In this document: positions 9,340 to 18,501 of the stretch, piece after piece
How positions within the stretch are numbered: position 1 is the stretch's first letter
Layout: each line of letters opens with the position of its first letter
Assembly (NCBI GenBank): GCA_949288485.1
Contig: CASEKC010000006.1
Coordinates: forward strand, 1 to 64,000
DNA from: an uncultured bacterium
GTDB lineage: Bacteria; Bacillota_I; Bacilli_A; RFN20; CAG-826
Reading direction: 5' to 3'
Length of the DNA stretch: 64,000 nt
Made by a program: the position numbers and the translations under genes
Notes under the pieces: model-generated
The model's database searches: none
What the model was told of the DNA's origin: nothing
What the model saw: only the letters and a program-made list of their open reading frames with translations

Positions 9340-10014
9340 TTAATCTAAAACTGCTGAAACTGTAATTGTAAATTCTTGTCTAGTTGGATTAGTAACTGCA
9401 TTATTTAAACCATCCCATTCACTATGGCTATTTGGTTTTCCAATAGTGCTTGCACTACCATTAGCGTAATTAAAGATTTTGTTATGGTCTGTTGCTTCAT
9501 TTAAATTAACAACTAAATTTGCAGTTGTTCCACTAAAACCGACGTTAGCGAAAGTAAATGTACCGCCATTTGATCGAATTCCAGTAATTCCACTAGGTAT
9601 TGTTGCTGTTAAATTATCGCTTGACCATTCTAAATATGTTCCTAATGTTGCTGTATCAAAACCAAAAGTAACGGTAATTGTGCAAGATTGAGCATTATTT
9701 GATGAATCTTTAATAACTGCAATAGAAAGAGTTCCATCATTACTAAAAACATTTCCATTTTGATTACCAAATTGGATACCAGTTTGTGTATTTGTTAATT
9801 TATCGTCACCTGTACCTTGATCTAATTGCAATGCATTAGGTGCGACAACACTTAAACTGATAGTTTTATCTTCAACAGGGGTAACATAAATATTACCAGT
9901 TGTATTTTGATTAGCTGATCCAATACCAAATGTCCATGCTGAAAAACCACTTCCTACTAAAATTCCGGCAGTTAAAAGTGGTAAAACTGTCATTACTAAT
10001 TTTCTTTTTAACAT
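9340..10014 (-). CDS. SipW-type signal peptide protein, TasA/camelysin-like
   Basis: A 224-aa protein. The signal region runs MLKRKLVMTVLPLLTAGILV then GSGFSAWTFG, the GSGF-A-W pattern shared with the 4620-5318 protein and typical of SipW substrates. The mature part has many T, N, S and V residues and looks like a beta-sandwich, with no cysteines or catalytic motif. It is the first gene of the surface locus and is separated from the next gene by a strong hairpin. That arrangement suits an abundant structural subunit (inference). Confidence 0.65.
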   Translation of the reverse strand: MLKRKLVMTVLPLLTAGILVGSGFSAWTFGIGSANQNTTGNIYVTPVEDKTISLSVVAPNALQLDQGTGDDKLTNTQTGIQFGNQNGNVFSNDGTLSIAVIKDSSNNAQSCTITVTFGFDTATLGTYLEWSSDNLTATIPSGITGIRSNGGTFTFANVGFSGTTANLVVNLNEATDHNKIFNYANGSASTIGKPNSHSEWDGLNNAVTNPTRQEFTITVSAVLD

Positions 10015-10575
10015 ATGTTCTTTTCTCCCTTAATAAGAAAATAATATAATTTTATTTAATTATATATATTAAAATTAGACAGCTATCCTCTGTCTAATTT
10101 ATATTAGCATACAATACTATATATTATAAAATTAACATCTATAATTGACTATATGGTTAATATAAAAGTTATATCGTATAATAATTATATTTTTAATCAA
10201 ATTATTAATTTATTAAAAATATAGTATTTATCATATTATTACTATTATAGATAAAAATTATAACATTATTATTAATAGTATTTATATTCTTAATATATAC
10301 GATGAATATCTTAATTTTTATATAAAAAGTATTAAATAATTCATACTGTTGTACCTATTTAAGAAATTAGACAATTAGTAATTAAAACCTAACTTTTTGC
10401 AAATGAACTTTTAAAAATTCGATAATTATCCTAATTTATCCTATTGCAACTTTATAATTTTTGTGTTTCCAAAAATGTACATTATTGAACCTCCTGAATA
10501 AAATATTACAACTTTATGTAATTTTATTTGACTTTTATTGTTTATTTTTTAATAACAAGTGTCTACTTTTAGGTT
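10015..10575. promoter_or_regulatory. long upstream region of the surface locus
   Basis: No gene of its own was found. It holds the ribosome binding site of the gene starting at 10014 (GGGAG just upstream), a perfect hairpin at 10072-10100 (AAATTAGACAG/CTGTCTAATTT) in its probable leader, and very AT-rich DNA. A short repeat, TTATCCTAATTTATCCTATT, lies near 10427-10446. The right part runs into an ATPase pseudogene on the other strand. Confidence 0.4.
10072..10100. terminator. perfect 11-bp hairpin upstream of the 9340-10014 gene
   Basis: AAATTAGACAG (10072-10082) pairs with CTGTCTAATTT (10090-10100) over a 7-base loop. It lies 58-86 bp upstream of a start codon. On the minus strand it would be in the leader, on the plus strand a terminator. 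T-rich DNA lies on both sides, so the direction is open. Confidence 0.5.
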
Positions 10576-10895
10576 GCCACTTCATATTCTTTAAGATTTA
10601 ACGGAAAGATTAATTATTATCATGATAGAAACGGACTTGAAAGTGATATTGTTTTAGTTCTTGATGATGGAAGATATGCTTTAATTGAAATTAAATTAAC
10701 TGATATAGAAGCTTTAAAACAAGTGAACATCTTTTAAAAAATTGAATCTTTAATTAAAGAATATAGCGAAAAACAAAAAAATCCTTATTTAAAAAGGAAC
10801 TCCCTAGTGCATTAATATGTATTGTTGAAAGTAATAATGCTTATACGTTAAATAATGGAGTTCATATTGTTCCTATTGGATCTTTAAAAGATTAA
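10576..10895 (+). pseudogene. C-terminal remnant of a DUF4143 ATPase
   Basis: The plus strand encodes KINYYHDRNGLESDIVLVLD then DGRYALIEIKLT, the PD-(D/E)XK-like end typical of DUF4143 proteins (Y-R-D-G-E-D...EIK). An internal stop follows. After a shift of frame the segment ends NNAYTLNNGVHIVPIGSLKD and a stop. The ATPase half is missing. A nearly identical tail occurs at 20485-20550, so two remnants of the same subfamily remain. It is followed by its own terminator at 10940-10966. Confidence 0.7.
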
Positions 10896-10939
10896 TTATT
10901 TATATATATATATATATATTATTTTATTAATTATTATAA

Positions 10940-10966
10940 AAAGGATTAGCTTAGATCTAATCCTTT
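10940..10966 (+). terminator. terminator after the ATPase remnant
   Basis: AAAGGATTAG (10940-10949) pairs with CTAATCCTTT (10957-10966) over a 7-base loop. It lies 45 bp after the remnant's stop codon. Confidence 0.6.
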
Positions 10967-11068
10967 GTAAGTTTAGGTAAGATTAATAATAATCTTGCTT
11001 ATTATTTTTTCTTAGAAAAAGTGAACATTTTTATCATGTAAATAGCTTTCTTGGATTCCTTAAAAAGA

Positions 11069-11403
11069 AATAGTGATAAGTTGTGGTTCAATTGATTTAA
11101 GTTTCTTATTTTTCCTATTGCCAAGTGCACAATTTATCACTATACTTCTATTACCTTTTTAAAAAAATAAATCTTAGATTTAAAAAATACTCAAGTTGTT
11201 AATATAAATTCATTCTAAAAAACTTTATAAAAATAGAATTATTAATACTTAAATTTCTAATTCTATTTGTCGTTATATTTTAATTCTTTTTGTTTCCTAA
11301 TTTCTTTAGTAGAGGAATTAGGAGCAGTTTTTTGACAACTATATTTTCTTTTTAATTTAATGAAGTTAACTATTTCATTATTTATTTTTGCTAAGCTTTT
11401 TAT
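11069..11403 (-). mobile_element. decayed element, copy A of a direct repeat flanking the lipoprotein block
   Basis: About 335 bp are homologous to 24184-24513 in the same orientation. The best-conserved part encodes, on the minus strand, KINNEIVNFIKLKRKYSCQ and a basic tail, probably the C-terminus of a longer (transposase-like) protein that was not identified. A hairpin (11231-11241 with 11258-11268) is kept in both copies. A 15-bp imperfect stem (11071-11085 with 11128-11142) is complete only here. An ISL3-type fragment on the plus strand begins where the similarity ends. Confidence 0.6.
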
Positions 11404-11415
11404 TATTCCTATGAG

Positions 11416-11736
11416 TTGTTTCTAAGAATACGTTTTGGAGTTACGAGAAAAAAAGCGGAAAAAGAAATAGATTTCGTAATAAATATATTATTAAATTCCA
11501 GTTCTGTACAAGTACAAGAAGTCGGCAATTCGTTATTAAATTGGTATGAAGAAATATTAAATTACTATTTGAAAACTCTTGGCCAAAATATGACAAATGG
11601 AATTGCAGAAGGATTAAATTCATTAATAAAAGAGTTAATTAATCATTCCCGTTGTTTAAAATCTTTTGAACGTATGAGGAAAAGAGTTTTATTCATTGAC
11701 GAAAATCGTTACAAAAATAAAGCAAAAAATAAGTAA
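11416..11736 (+). pseudogene. ISL3-family transposase, C-terminal fragment
   Basis: A 106-residue open stretch with no normal start. It contains NMTNGIAEGLNSLIKELINH followed by RCLKSFERMRKRVL, matching the end of the DDE_Tnp_ISL3 domain (S/T-N-G-x-x-E-G-x-N...F..F..R). The catalytic E of the DDE triad would be the E in IAEGLN; the two D-containing parts are lost. The stretch is followed directly by a strong hairpin (11741-11776). Confidence 0.75.
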
Positions 11737-11740
11737 ATTT

Positions 11741-11776
11741 AAAAGGTGGGAATTCTATCTTATCATCCCACCTTTT
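11741..11776 (+). terminator. hairpin after the ISL3 fragment
   Basis: AAAAGGTGGGA (11741-11751) pairs perfectly with TCCCACCTTTT (11766-11776). It is either the terminator of the transposase gene or the IS end. Confidence 0.7.
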
Positions 11777-11805
11777 CTTTAAAGTGTTTAAAATAAATTT
11801 TTGTT

Positions 11806-11883
11806 AAACCCACCTAAACCCACCTAAAGTTTAAAGGGCCATTTAAAATTCCCTATTTTTCCCTACGTTTTATTAAAGGGCCA
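11806..11883. repeat. cluster of short direct repeats
   Basis: AAACCCACCT is repeated with period 10 (11806-11815 and 11816-11825). AAAGGGCCA occurs at 11833 and 11875, and TTCCCTA or close variants twice in between. The cluster lies just downstream of the lipoprotein gene's 3' end (11905) and resembles the other iteron-like clusters of the accessory regions. Confidence 0.6.
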
Positions 11884-11904
11884 ATAATTATAATGATTTA
11901 ACAA

Positions 11905-14900
11905 TTAAACACTTAATTTATAAATACCGATGATATTACCTTCACTATCTAAAGCTCTTAAATAAATATCATATCCAGAATCTTTAATAGCTGTTTCTTT
12001 AACATCATCTTTACCAAATAAATATGTAGATGATAAATCAAATTTAACTACTTTTTCTGAACCAGTGTATTGACTATATGCGATTTTCTTAATAGCAAGA
12101 GTTTTATCATCTAAAGATAAATCTTGATCTTTACTATTAACATAAAGAGTTCCACCATTGTTTTTATAATGAGAATAGAAGGCATAACAAACTTCAATTT
12201 TAGAAACAGTTAGAGTTTCGTTTGCATCAAAATTAACTGAGTAGGTTCCGTCTTCTTGTTTTGATGCAGTTAAATTAATATCATTAACTCCATTTATAAT
12301 TTCTCCTTGTTCTCCATTTTTAACGCCATCATCTCCAGGTTTATTAGAACTTACTTCTGCATTACCTGTAAATAAATCAGCTCTTAATAATCCTTTAATA
12401 GTTCCATTATTAACATTATTTTCAAATGTGTAATGACATTTTTCAGGAGAATCATTATAACGATTATTATTGCCAAAGATAAATCCTACTCTTTCACCGA
12501 TAAATGTACCTGTAAATTCATTATTTGAAATATTTACATTGATTTCTGATCCACTATAAAGTGTGCTTCTTGAAATATAGCCACCAATTAAAAGACCGCC
12601 ATAAGAACCAATTGAGCTCGTAATATCAATATTTCCTGAAATTTTATTATTAATTACTTCTACATCAGCATCTCCAGTAATATTTCCACAAATTATTCCA
12701 TAATTGCTTAATGCATCAGAAGTTGTTGTTTTATTGTTTGCAACAATTTCACAATTATTTACTTTTAATCCGTATTTTTTTGCTGAAACACTTTCTGTTT
12801 CACCGATATTTGAAGTAATAACAGCTTTGTTTAAATTAATTTTAATATTTTCTAAACCAAGATAACCACACTTTTTAAATAAGTAGCTATTATTGTCTCC
12901 GTTTACCGTAATTTCGTGTTTGCTATTTTTATCGCAGAATATTGTGCCGCTAAATCCAGAAGTAATTAAATCTGATGTGGATAAAGTCAAATCTACATTT
13001 AATTTAAAATATAGAGAATCGCTATTTATTTCAGATTTCTTTAAAAGTTTAAAATCGTCTACACTATTAATAATTAAAGCAGTTTCTTTTGTTAAACCAT
13101 CGCCACTACCTTCTCCAAATTTAATTGTTGTTGATGGCATTGATAAATCTTCAATTAAATTATTTTCATTGTCAAAGAAAGCTCTAGAATAATAAACACC
13201 ATTAATAAAGAAATCAGTTTTTGAAGTTCCGAATGAATTCAAAGTATTATTAGATGTTAAAGTAGGAATTCCGTAAGCTTTATCTAAAAGAACCGCAAAT
13301 CCATTATCAACATAAACATAATCTTTGCTATTTAATTTTCCGACTTTTAATGTATTTCCTATTTCAAGATTATTACCATTAATAGTACATTCGTTCATTA
13401 TAAAATTAAACTTTCCATAATCAAAGTAATTATTGAATTTGTCTCCGGCTATTAAAACATTATTTATACTATCATTAGCTAAATTATTTTCATCCCCTTC
13501 AATTGCTGTGCTTGAAACATTTACAGTAATTTTTTCTGTATCATTATTTAATGCTTTGGCGCCAGCAAGATAAAATGGAGTACCGCCTTCAGATAAATTT
13601 ATATTTTTAAATGTATTTCCGCTGAAATCATATTCGCCTTCAATTAATCCATAAGATTTAATACCGATAAAGCCTTTGCCATTTAAATCAAAAACGTTAT
13701 TTCTAATAAATGAAGTTGGATCTAACTCTCTTAAAGATGTACTTGAAGTAGAGGTTATTAAATTTAGAACATAAGAGCCGCTTGATGTTGCTGGTTTAAC
13801 AAAAGTATTATTTTCTAATTGTACTTTCTTTACATTCATCATTGTCGTTACACCAAATTCAAAATAACAATTTGTTGCAACAAAAGATTCAAGATAATTA
13901 GACGAACTTTTTCCAATATAAAATTTGTTTCCGTTATTTGCTCCAGAAACTACTTTAATATTTACGCCTTCTAAAACAAGATTTTTTGCTGATATATCGA
14001 TTGACCCATTAAAATCAAACTCAACTGTTTCACTTGTTTCATTATTTCCTTCCTCTAATAAAGCTAAAGATTCTTTTGCAGACTTTGTAATTGTTACATT
14101 TTCTCCAGAAATTATTAAATCTTTAAATAAACTTTGATTATCTTCAAGGTTAATTGTTACATTATCTCCGGAAATATTTAAATTTGTACTACCTAAGTTA
14201 CTATTTGAAATATTAATTGTGTTATTATCACCCGTAATATTTAAAGTTTTGCTATCGCTTTTTAAAGTTACGTTGTTTAAATTAATTGTTTTATTCGAAC
14301 CAGCAAAATCAATAGTTTCTTTATTAAAAACTCCATTATAATTAATAACTTTTTGATCGTTATCATCTTCAGAAGTACCAATCTCTGTTGAAGGTGATTC
14401 TTCAGTTCCGCCTGGATTATTCTCAACGCTACTAAATTTAGCACTTACTACATAACCACCTTCAAGCATTGTAAGTTCTACAGTATAGGAGCCATCTTCT
14501 TCTGCTACAGGAGTAAAAGTAACTTCTTTTTCCTTATTAACAATAGAAATGTCTTCACTTGGGGTAATTAAAGTATAGTTTTCATCGGGAATAAATGTAA
14601 AAGTGATTTTATCTTTATTTGCGATTCCACTTCCAATAGAAGGAATAATAGCTCCTCCTTCAGTTGGTAAGATTGTGTTAGACCATGCAGTTTCACCTGG
14701 TTTACCTTGACTTCCAGTAGAACCATTTAATCCATCTTTCCCATCTTCGCCATCTTCACCTTTAATATTCATTTTTAGTGTCCAACCACTCTCTTCTTTT
14801 TGATAGACATCTCCATTAGTTGTATTAAGATACATATCTCCAATATTGCCTAAAGTATCAGCTGGTTTAGAAGTTCCAGTTAACCAAGTTGAGCCATCTT

Positions 14901-15075
14901 TTCCATCTTCTCCATCTTCTCCTGGATCACCCTTATCTCCTTTAGGGCCAGTTTCTCCAGCTGGGCCAGTAGGGCCTGTATCGCCTTTTTCTCCTTTTTT
15001 CCCACTACAACTACTTAAACCTAATAAACCAATGAGTGTTAAAGCAGTTAAGGATAATAATTTTGTTCTTCTCAT
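11905..15075 (-). CDS. collagen-like stalk surface lipoprotein 1
   Basis: A 1056-aa lipoprotein. The signal peptide ends in the lipobox LSSC (residues about 20-23). A collagen-like stretch of about 11 G-x-y triplets (GEKGDTGPTGPAGETGPKGD onward) follows. A linker WLTG...GDMYLNTTNGDVYQK is next, then a second G-x-y block (GEDGEDGKDGLNG). From about residue 135 the body is a long S/T/N/D-rich chain of short beta-strand repeats, probably a beta-solenoid, with an embedded block GEGSGDGLTKETALIINS...YFKLNVDL shared with its relatives. A GGGAGG ribosome binding site precedes the ATG. It shares a near-identical signal sequence, stalk and leader with the genes at 15308 and 20799. Likely a cell-surface adhesin or antigen; ligand unknown. 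Confidence 0.75.
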   Translation of the reverse strand: MRRTKLLSLTALTLIGLLGLSSCSGKKGEKGDTGPTGPAGETGPKGDKGDPGEDGEDGKDGSTWLTGTSKPADTLGNIGDMYLNTTNGDVYQKEESGWTLKMNIKGEDGEDGKDGLNGSTGSQGKPGETAWSNTILPTEGGAIIPSIGSGIANKDKITFTFIPDENYTLITPSEDISIVNKEKEVTFTPVAEEDGSYTVELTMLEGGYVVSAKFSSVENNPGGTEESPSTEIGTSEDDNDQKVINYNGVFNKETIDFAGSNKTINLNNVTLKSDSKTLNITGDNNTINISNSNLGSTNLNISGDNVTINLEDNQSLFKDLIISGENVTITKSAKESLALLEEGNNETSETVEFDFNGSIDISAKNLVLEGVNIKVVSGANNGNKFYIGKSSSNYLESFVATNCYFEFGVTTMMNVKKVQLENNTFVKPATSSGSYVLNLITSTSSTSLRELDPTSFIRNNVFDLNGKGFIGIKSYGLIEGEYDFSGNTFKNINLSEGGTPFYLAGAKALNNDTEKITVNVSSTAIEGDENNLANDSINNVLIAGDKFNNYFDYGKFNFIMNECTINGNNLEIGNTLKVGKLNSKDYVYVDNGFAVLLDKAYGIPTLTSNNTLNSFGTSKTDFFINGVYYSRAFFDNENNLIEDLSMPSTTIKFGEGSGDGLTKETALIINSVDDFKLLKKSEINSDSLYFKLNVDLTLSTSDLITSGFSGTIFCDKNSKHEITVNGDNNSYLFKKCGYLGLENIKINLNKAVITSNIGETESVSAKKYGLKVNNCEIVANNKTTTSDALSNYGIICGNITGDADVEVINNKISGNIDITSSIGSYGGLLIGGYISRSTLYSGSEINVNISNNEFTGTFIGERVGFIFGNNNRYNDSPEKCHYTFENNVNNGTIKGLLRADLFTGNAEVSSNKPGDDGVKNGEQGEIINGVNDINLTASKQEDGTYSVNFDANETLTVSKIEVCYAFYSHYKNNGGTLYVNSKDQDLSLDDKTLAIKKIAYSQYTGSEKVVKFDLSSTYLFGKDDVKETAIKDSGYDIYLRALDSEGNIIGIYKLSV

Positions 15076-15237
15076 ATTTACCTCCCAAACTTCTTTTGAT
15101 AATTATTTTTTTCAGCATTTAAAAATTGCTGAAAAATCTTTTCCTATCAAAAAGTCTAAATTAAAAAAAAACAAGTGTTAGGAGGAATAAAGATAAACGA
15201 ATAAAAAGATAAGGATTTAGACTTGTCACTTATTATA
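15076..15237 (-). promoter_or_regulatory. promoter and leader of lipoprotein 1, with T9 tract
   Basis: TATAAT lies at 15232-15237, followed by AAGTGACAAGTCTA as in lipoprotein 2. The leader of about 155 bases contains AAGTCTAAAT, later ACACTTG plus T9 (15163-15171 on the plus strand as A9) and ATTTAGACTT. It ends with the hairpin TTTTTCAGCA/TGCTGAAAAA. AAGTCTAAAT can pair with ATTTAGACTT across the T tract, while ACAAGT can instead pair with ACTTGT. The layout suggests a regulated or phase-variable leader. Confidence 0.55.
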
Positions 15238-15246
15238 TAGATAATA

Positions 15247-15281
15247 AAAGAGAATACGAGAGGTATAGTCGTATTCTCTTT
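15247..15281 (-). terminator. terminator of lipoprotein 2
   Basis: AAAGAGAATACGA (15247-15259) pairs with TCGTATTCTCTTT (15269-15281), followed by T-rich DNA on the minus strand. It directly precedes the -10 box of lipoprotein 1, so the block is built as separate transcription units. Confidence 0.85.
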
Positions 15282-15307
15282 AATATTTACAAAAGTTTTA
15301 TTTAATC

Positions 15308-17425
15308 TTAGTTTATTAAATCTGAAACAACAAAATTTCTACTAAAGATTAATGGTGCGTTAGAATTATTGCCTACATTAATTTCAAAATAAACAGTAAA
15401 ATCGTGCAATTCACCACTACTCTTTGGAATTGTAACAACATTTGAAGAAGCGTCGGCTACTTCAAATTCAGTTTTACCATCCGTTCCAATCCGCCAATCA
15501 TAACAAACGGCTTTTAAATCTTGAGGGAGAGTAATTTCATAAACATTATTTTCATCGACTTCTTGTTTTGAAATATTTAATTTACTCAAAATCTCGTTAC
15601 TAATTTCAGTCTTATTTTCTTTATCAATTACACTGAAACTATTACTCATTGAACCACTATCATCAAAGATCAATGATTCTCCCTCAGGATTGCCTTCAAT
15701 TTTATAAGTATTGTTTTTAAATTCAATATAATTATTTTCCGCACCATATTGGAAACCAAAAATATTTAATCCTGCATAGCCTTTTTCATTTTTAATATTA
15801 AAAGTACTATTTGATACAGAAATCTTATTATTATCCCCAACATCACCAATACTTGGATTCAAAATATTTCCTCCATCAATAATTATTGATGTAAAAGAAT
15901 AGACTTTATCTTTAGAATTATTAACAACATTAAAAGTACAATTATCAGCGGTAATAGTATCTCCAATATCTTTACAATATATTGAACACCAGCCTGTCAA
16001 AGTTGATCCTGAAATATTAAGATTTAATCCCTCATTATTTTGTAAATTAAATGGATAATAAGAAGGAATAAGTTTTCCATCAGGGCTACCTAAATTTATT
16101 TCTGAATCTTTAACATCTATGTTGACTTTTCCAGTATTTCCAATCACTTGTACACCATATTGTAATCCGGTAGAAGACGACTTATAAGTTGTATTGCTAA
16201 TATTAATATCTACATTATTAAATTGTTTAACATTAATAAAGGCAGAGTTAGCTGTTTTCTGTTCACATTTAAAATCTATATTATTAATTTCAATATTAAT
16301 ATCTTCATCTAATCCATCATTTTCTTCTTTTGTCATTGAGAAAAAGAATGCTGTTGGCTGAGTATCCCCAGCTTTATCATTTTTAATAATTTGGGAACCA
16401 CCTTCTTCGCTTCCATTAAGAACAAGATTGTTTATAGAAGCTATAAATCCATGATCTAAGTTTAAAGTTGTATCTTTTTCAATATCGATCTCTAATTTAT
16501 CAATGGCAACATTTTTTGTTAATTCATCTAAAACACTAGCACTTCCTTCACCGGATTCATTTGTTGAAGATACATCGATTTTATAATCTAAACCATTTTC
16601 TAATTTTTTAGCCTGTTCTTCAGTTAATTTCGTATCATTACTAATTAATAATGGTTCATTAACTCCATCTCCTCCTTCAAATTGAGCTGCTGAAGAATCT
16701 AATGTTGATTCAGCTTCATTTAAAGAACCATCTAAATTAAATTTTGCAGTTGAATAAGTTTTTCCATCAACAATTATATTAGTTTGTTTATCGTCAATAA
16801 ATGTAGCACTTACAACATAACCATTTTCTATCATTGTTGTTGATAACTCATAATGGTTATCAACAACTTTAATATTATCTTCTTTATTATTTAATTTATA
16901 TTCTTTATCATTAAGTTTTAAAGTATCTAAAATAAATCCATTATCAGGGAAAAGTTTAAAAGTAATTGGAGTATTTTTAATTCCTCCTCCAATAGAAGGA
17001 ATAATATAACCATTTGAAGAAGGCAAAATTGTATTAGACCAAGCAGTTTCTCCTTTTGATCCACTACTTCCATTCAATCCATCTTTTCCATCTTCTCCAT
17101 CACTACCATCTTCACCTTTAATATTCATTTTTAAAGTCCAACCAGTAGATTCTTTTTGATAGACATCTCCGTTAGAAGTATTTAAATACATGTCTCCTTC
17201 TTTTCCTAAGTTTGATGAAGGAACTCCACTTCCTGTTAACCAAGTAGAGCCATCTATTCCATCTTTTCCATCTTCCCCCTTATCTCCTTTAGGGCCAGTT
17301 TCTCCAGTTGCTCCAGCTGGGCCGGTATCGCCTTTATCGCCTTTTTCGCCTTTTCCACAACTACTTAAACCTAATAAACCAATGAGTGTTAAAGCAGTTA
17401 AGGTTAATAATTTTGTTTTTTTCAT
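15308..17425 (-). CDS. collagen-like stalk surface lipoprotein 2
   Basis: A 705-aa paralogue of lipoproteins 1 and 3. The signal peptide is MKKTKLLTLTALTLIGLLG with lipobox LSSC. A G-x-y stalk follows (GEKGDKGDTGPAGATGETG onward), then the shared linker GDMYLNTSNGDVYQKEST, a second short G-x-y block, and a domain ending AWSNTILPSSNGYIIPSIGGG. The C-terminal body is shorter than in its relatives and consists of beta-strand repeats rich in N, D and S. Its first 80 nucleotides are almost identical to those of lipoprotein 1, while the 3' two thirds differ. That pattern is expected from recombination or rapid diversification of the exposed part. Confidence 0.75.
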   Translation of the reverse strand: MKKTKLLTLTALTLIGLLGLSSCGKGEKGDKGDTGPAGATGETGPKGDKGEDGKDGIDGSTWLTGSGVPSSNLGKEGDMYLNTSNGDVYQKESTGWTLKMNIKGEDGSDGEDGKDGLNGSSGSKGETAWSNTILPSSNGYIIPSIGGGIKNTPITFKLFPDNGFILDTLKLNDKEYKLNNKEDNIKVVDNHYELSTTMIENGYVVSATFIDDKQTNIIVDGKTYSTAKFNLDGSLNEAESTLDSSAAQFEGGDGVNEPLLISNDTKLTEEQAKKLENGLDYKIDVSSTNESGEGSASVLDELTKNVAIDKLEIDIEKDTTLNLDHGFIASINNLVLNGSEEGGSQIIKNDKAGDTQPTAFFFSMTKEENDGLDEDINIEINNIDFKCEQKTANSAFINVKQFNNVDINISNTTYKSSSTGLQYGVQVIGNTGKVNIDVKDSEINLGSPDGKLIPSYYPFNLQNNEGLNLNISGSTLTGWCSIYCKDIGDTITADNCTFNVVNNSKDKVYSFTSIIIDGGNILNPSIGDVGDNNKISVSNSTFNIKNEKGYAGLNIFGFQYGAENNYIEFKNNTYKIEGNPEGESLIFDDSGSMSNSFSVIDKENKTEISNEILSKLNISKQEVDENNVYEITLPQDLKAVCYDWRIGTDGKTEFEVADASSNVVTIPKSSGELHDFTVYFEINVGNNSNAPLIFSRNFVVSDLIN

Positions 17426-17590
17426 AGTTTATACCTATACCTCTAAATAATTATTTTTCAGCATTTAAAAATTGCTGAAAAATGTTTTTCTATGAAAAAG
17501 TCTAAATTAAAAAAAAAAAAAAAACAAGTCTTGTAAGAAGAAAATATAGCCCTATAAAAAGATAAGGAAATAGACTTGTCACTTATTATA
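17426..17590 (-). promoter_or_regulatory. promoter and leader of lipoprotein 2, with T16 tract
   Basis: The layout matches the leader of lipoprotein 1: TATAAT at 17585-17590, AAGTGACAAGTCTA, then GACTTG followed by 16 T (A16 at 17509-17524 on the plus strand), AATTTAGACTT, and the TTTTTCAGCA/TGCTGAAAAA hairpin. The homopolymer is 7 bases longer than in the other two genes. The following 17591-17747 holds nothing recognisable. Confidence 0.55.
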
Positions 17591-17747
17591 TATAAGATAG
17601 GAAGAAACTAATTAAAGATAATATTCTTATTACTTATCTATTTTAATTTTTCTTTACCGACATCACTAATACGATTAAAGATTATTACTTTAAAACAAAT
17701 GTATAGAAACATTTATATAATTCTCTTTGATTTCAATTAAGTCCTTA

Positions 17748-18500
17748 TTATCCCTTATATTTATTCTCTAAACATCTCATAATTAATAGTAGATAATAAA
17801 TATTCTTTTTCACTATTATTAAATTTATATTTTTAAATACTAAAGATAGATTATCTTTAATAGTATTTACTATAAATTTAATAATAGTTAATGCTTCATC
17901 TTTACTTATATCAAAGTATTTAGATATATTAATAAAATTATCTAATTTTAAATTATTGCCATTATTAAAAGATCCATCTATAGATAATGCATGAATCTTT
18001 TCTTTACTATATATTGAAGATAAATCAAAAAAAGGGGATAAATAGATTTTAAAGTCTTCATCCATTAAAAAGCCGAAGTTTCTTAAATGATCATCAGTAT
18101 TTGACATTAAATAATTAAAATCATTCTTTTATATAATTCTTTTAAATCTTCTTTTGATTTAAAAGAATATTCTTTAATTAAAGATGCTAACGAAAGGTAG
18201 GAATAATGTTCACTCTTTATATCATTAGCGTTTAATAAAGTAAATGCACTAAAATAATGAATTCTTTTATTATTTTCTTTTCTATCAAATCTTTTAGTTA
18301 AAAATGACGAACCATATTTAGAGAGTTTAATTAATGAAAAAGAAGAGACATTAATTTCAATTTTTGATGCTAAAAAATATAATGCTGCCTCTATCTTTTC
18401 TTTATCATAATCATCATTTTTTGAAGGAAACTTAACAATCCATAATTCGTTATCTTTTTCGTTTATGAAAACATACTTCTTATTTATTGAGGCCCTCTGC
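17748..18500 (-). pseudogene. hipA-like kinase, frameshifted and 5'-truncated
   Basis: Two adjacent frames encode one HipA-like protein. The upstream frame has VKFPSKND, an E-A...LA segment, LTKRFDRKENNKRIHYFS, and ends KELYKRM. The downstream frame resumes FNYLMSNTDDHLRNFGFL, the HipA catalytic loop (N-x-D-D-H-L-R-N), and LSPFFDLSSI. A single lost base in the T run at about 18117-18121 separates them. The first half of HipA, including the start and the phosphate-binding loop, is missing; coding ends at the structured element (18502). HipA kinases are toxins of type II toxin-antitoxin systems; no hipB is visible. The remnant should be inactive. Confidence 0.8.
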
Positions 18501-18501
18501 C

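Noticed and set aside
10477-10498. 13-codon frame behind AGGAGG on the minus strand (MYIFGNTKIIKLQ)
   Set aside because: A good ribosome binding site, but a very short frame in decayed DNA with no promoter or terminator.
14846-17450. Plus-strand frames rich in S and P opposite the collagen-like stalks
   Set aside because: They are mirror images of the G-x-y repeats on the coding strand, with no start signals of their own.
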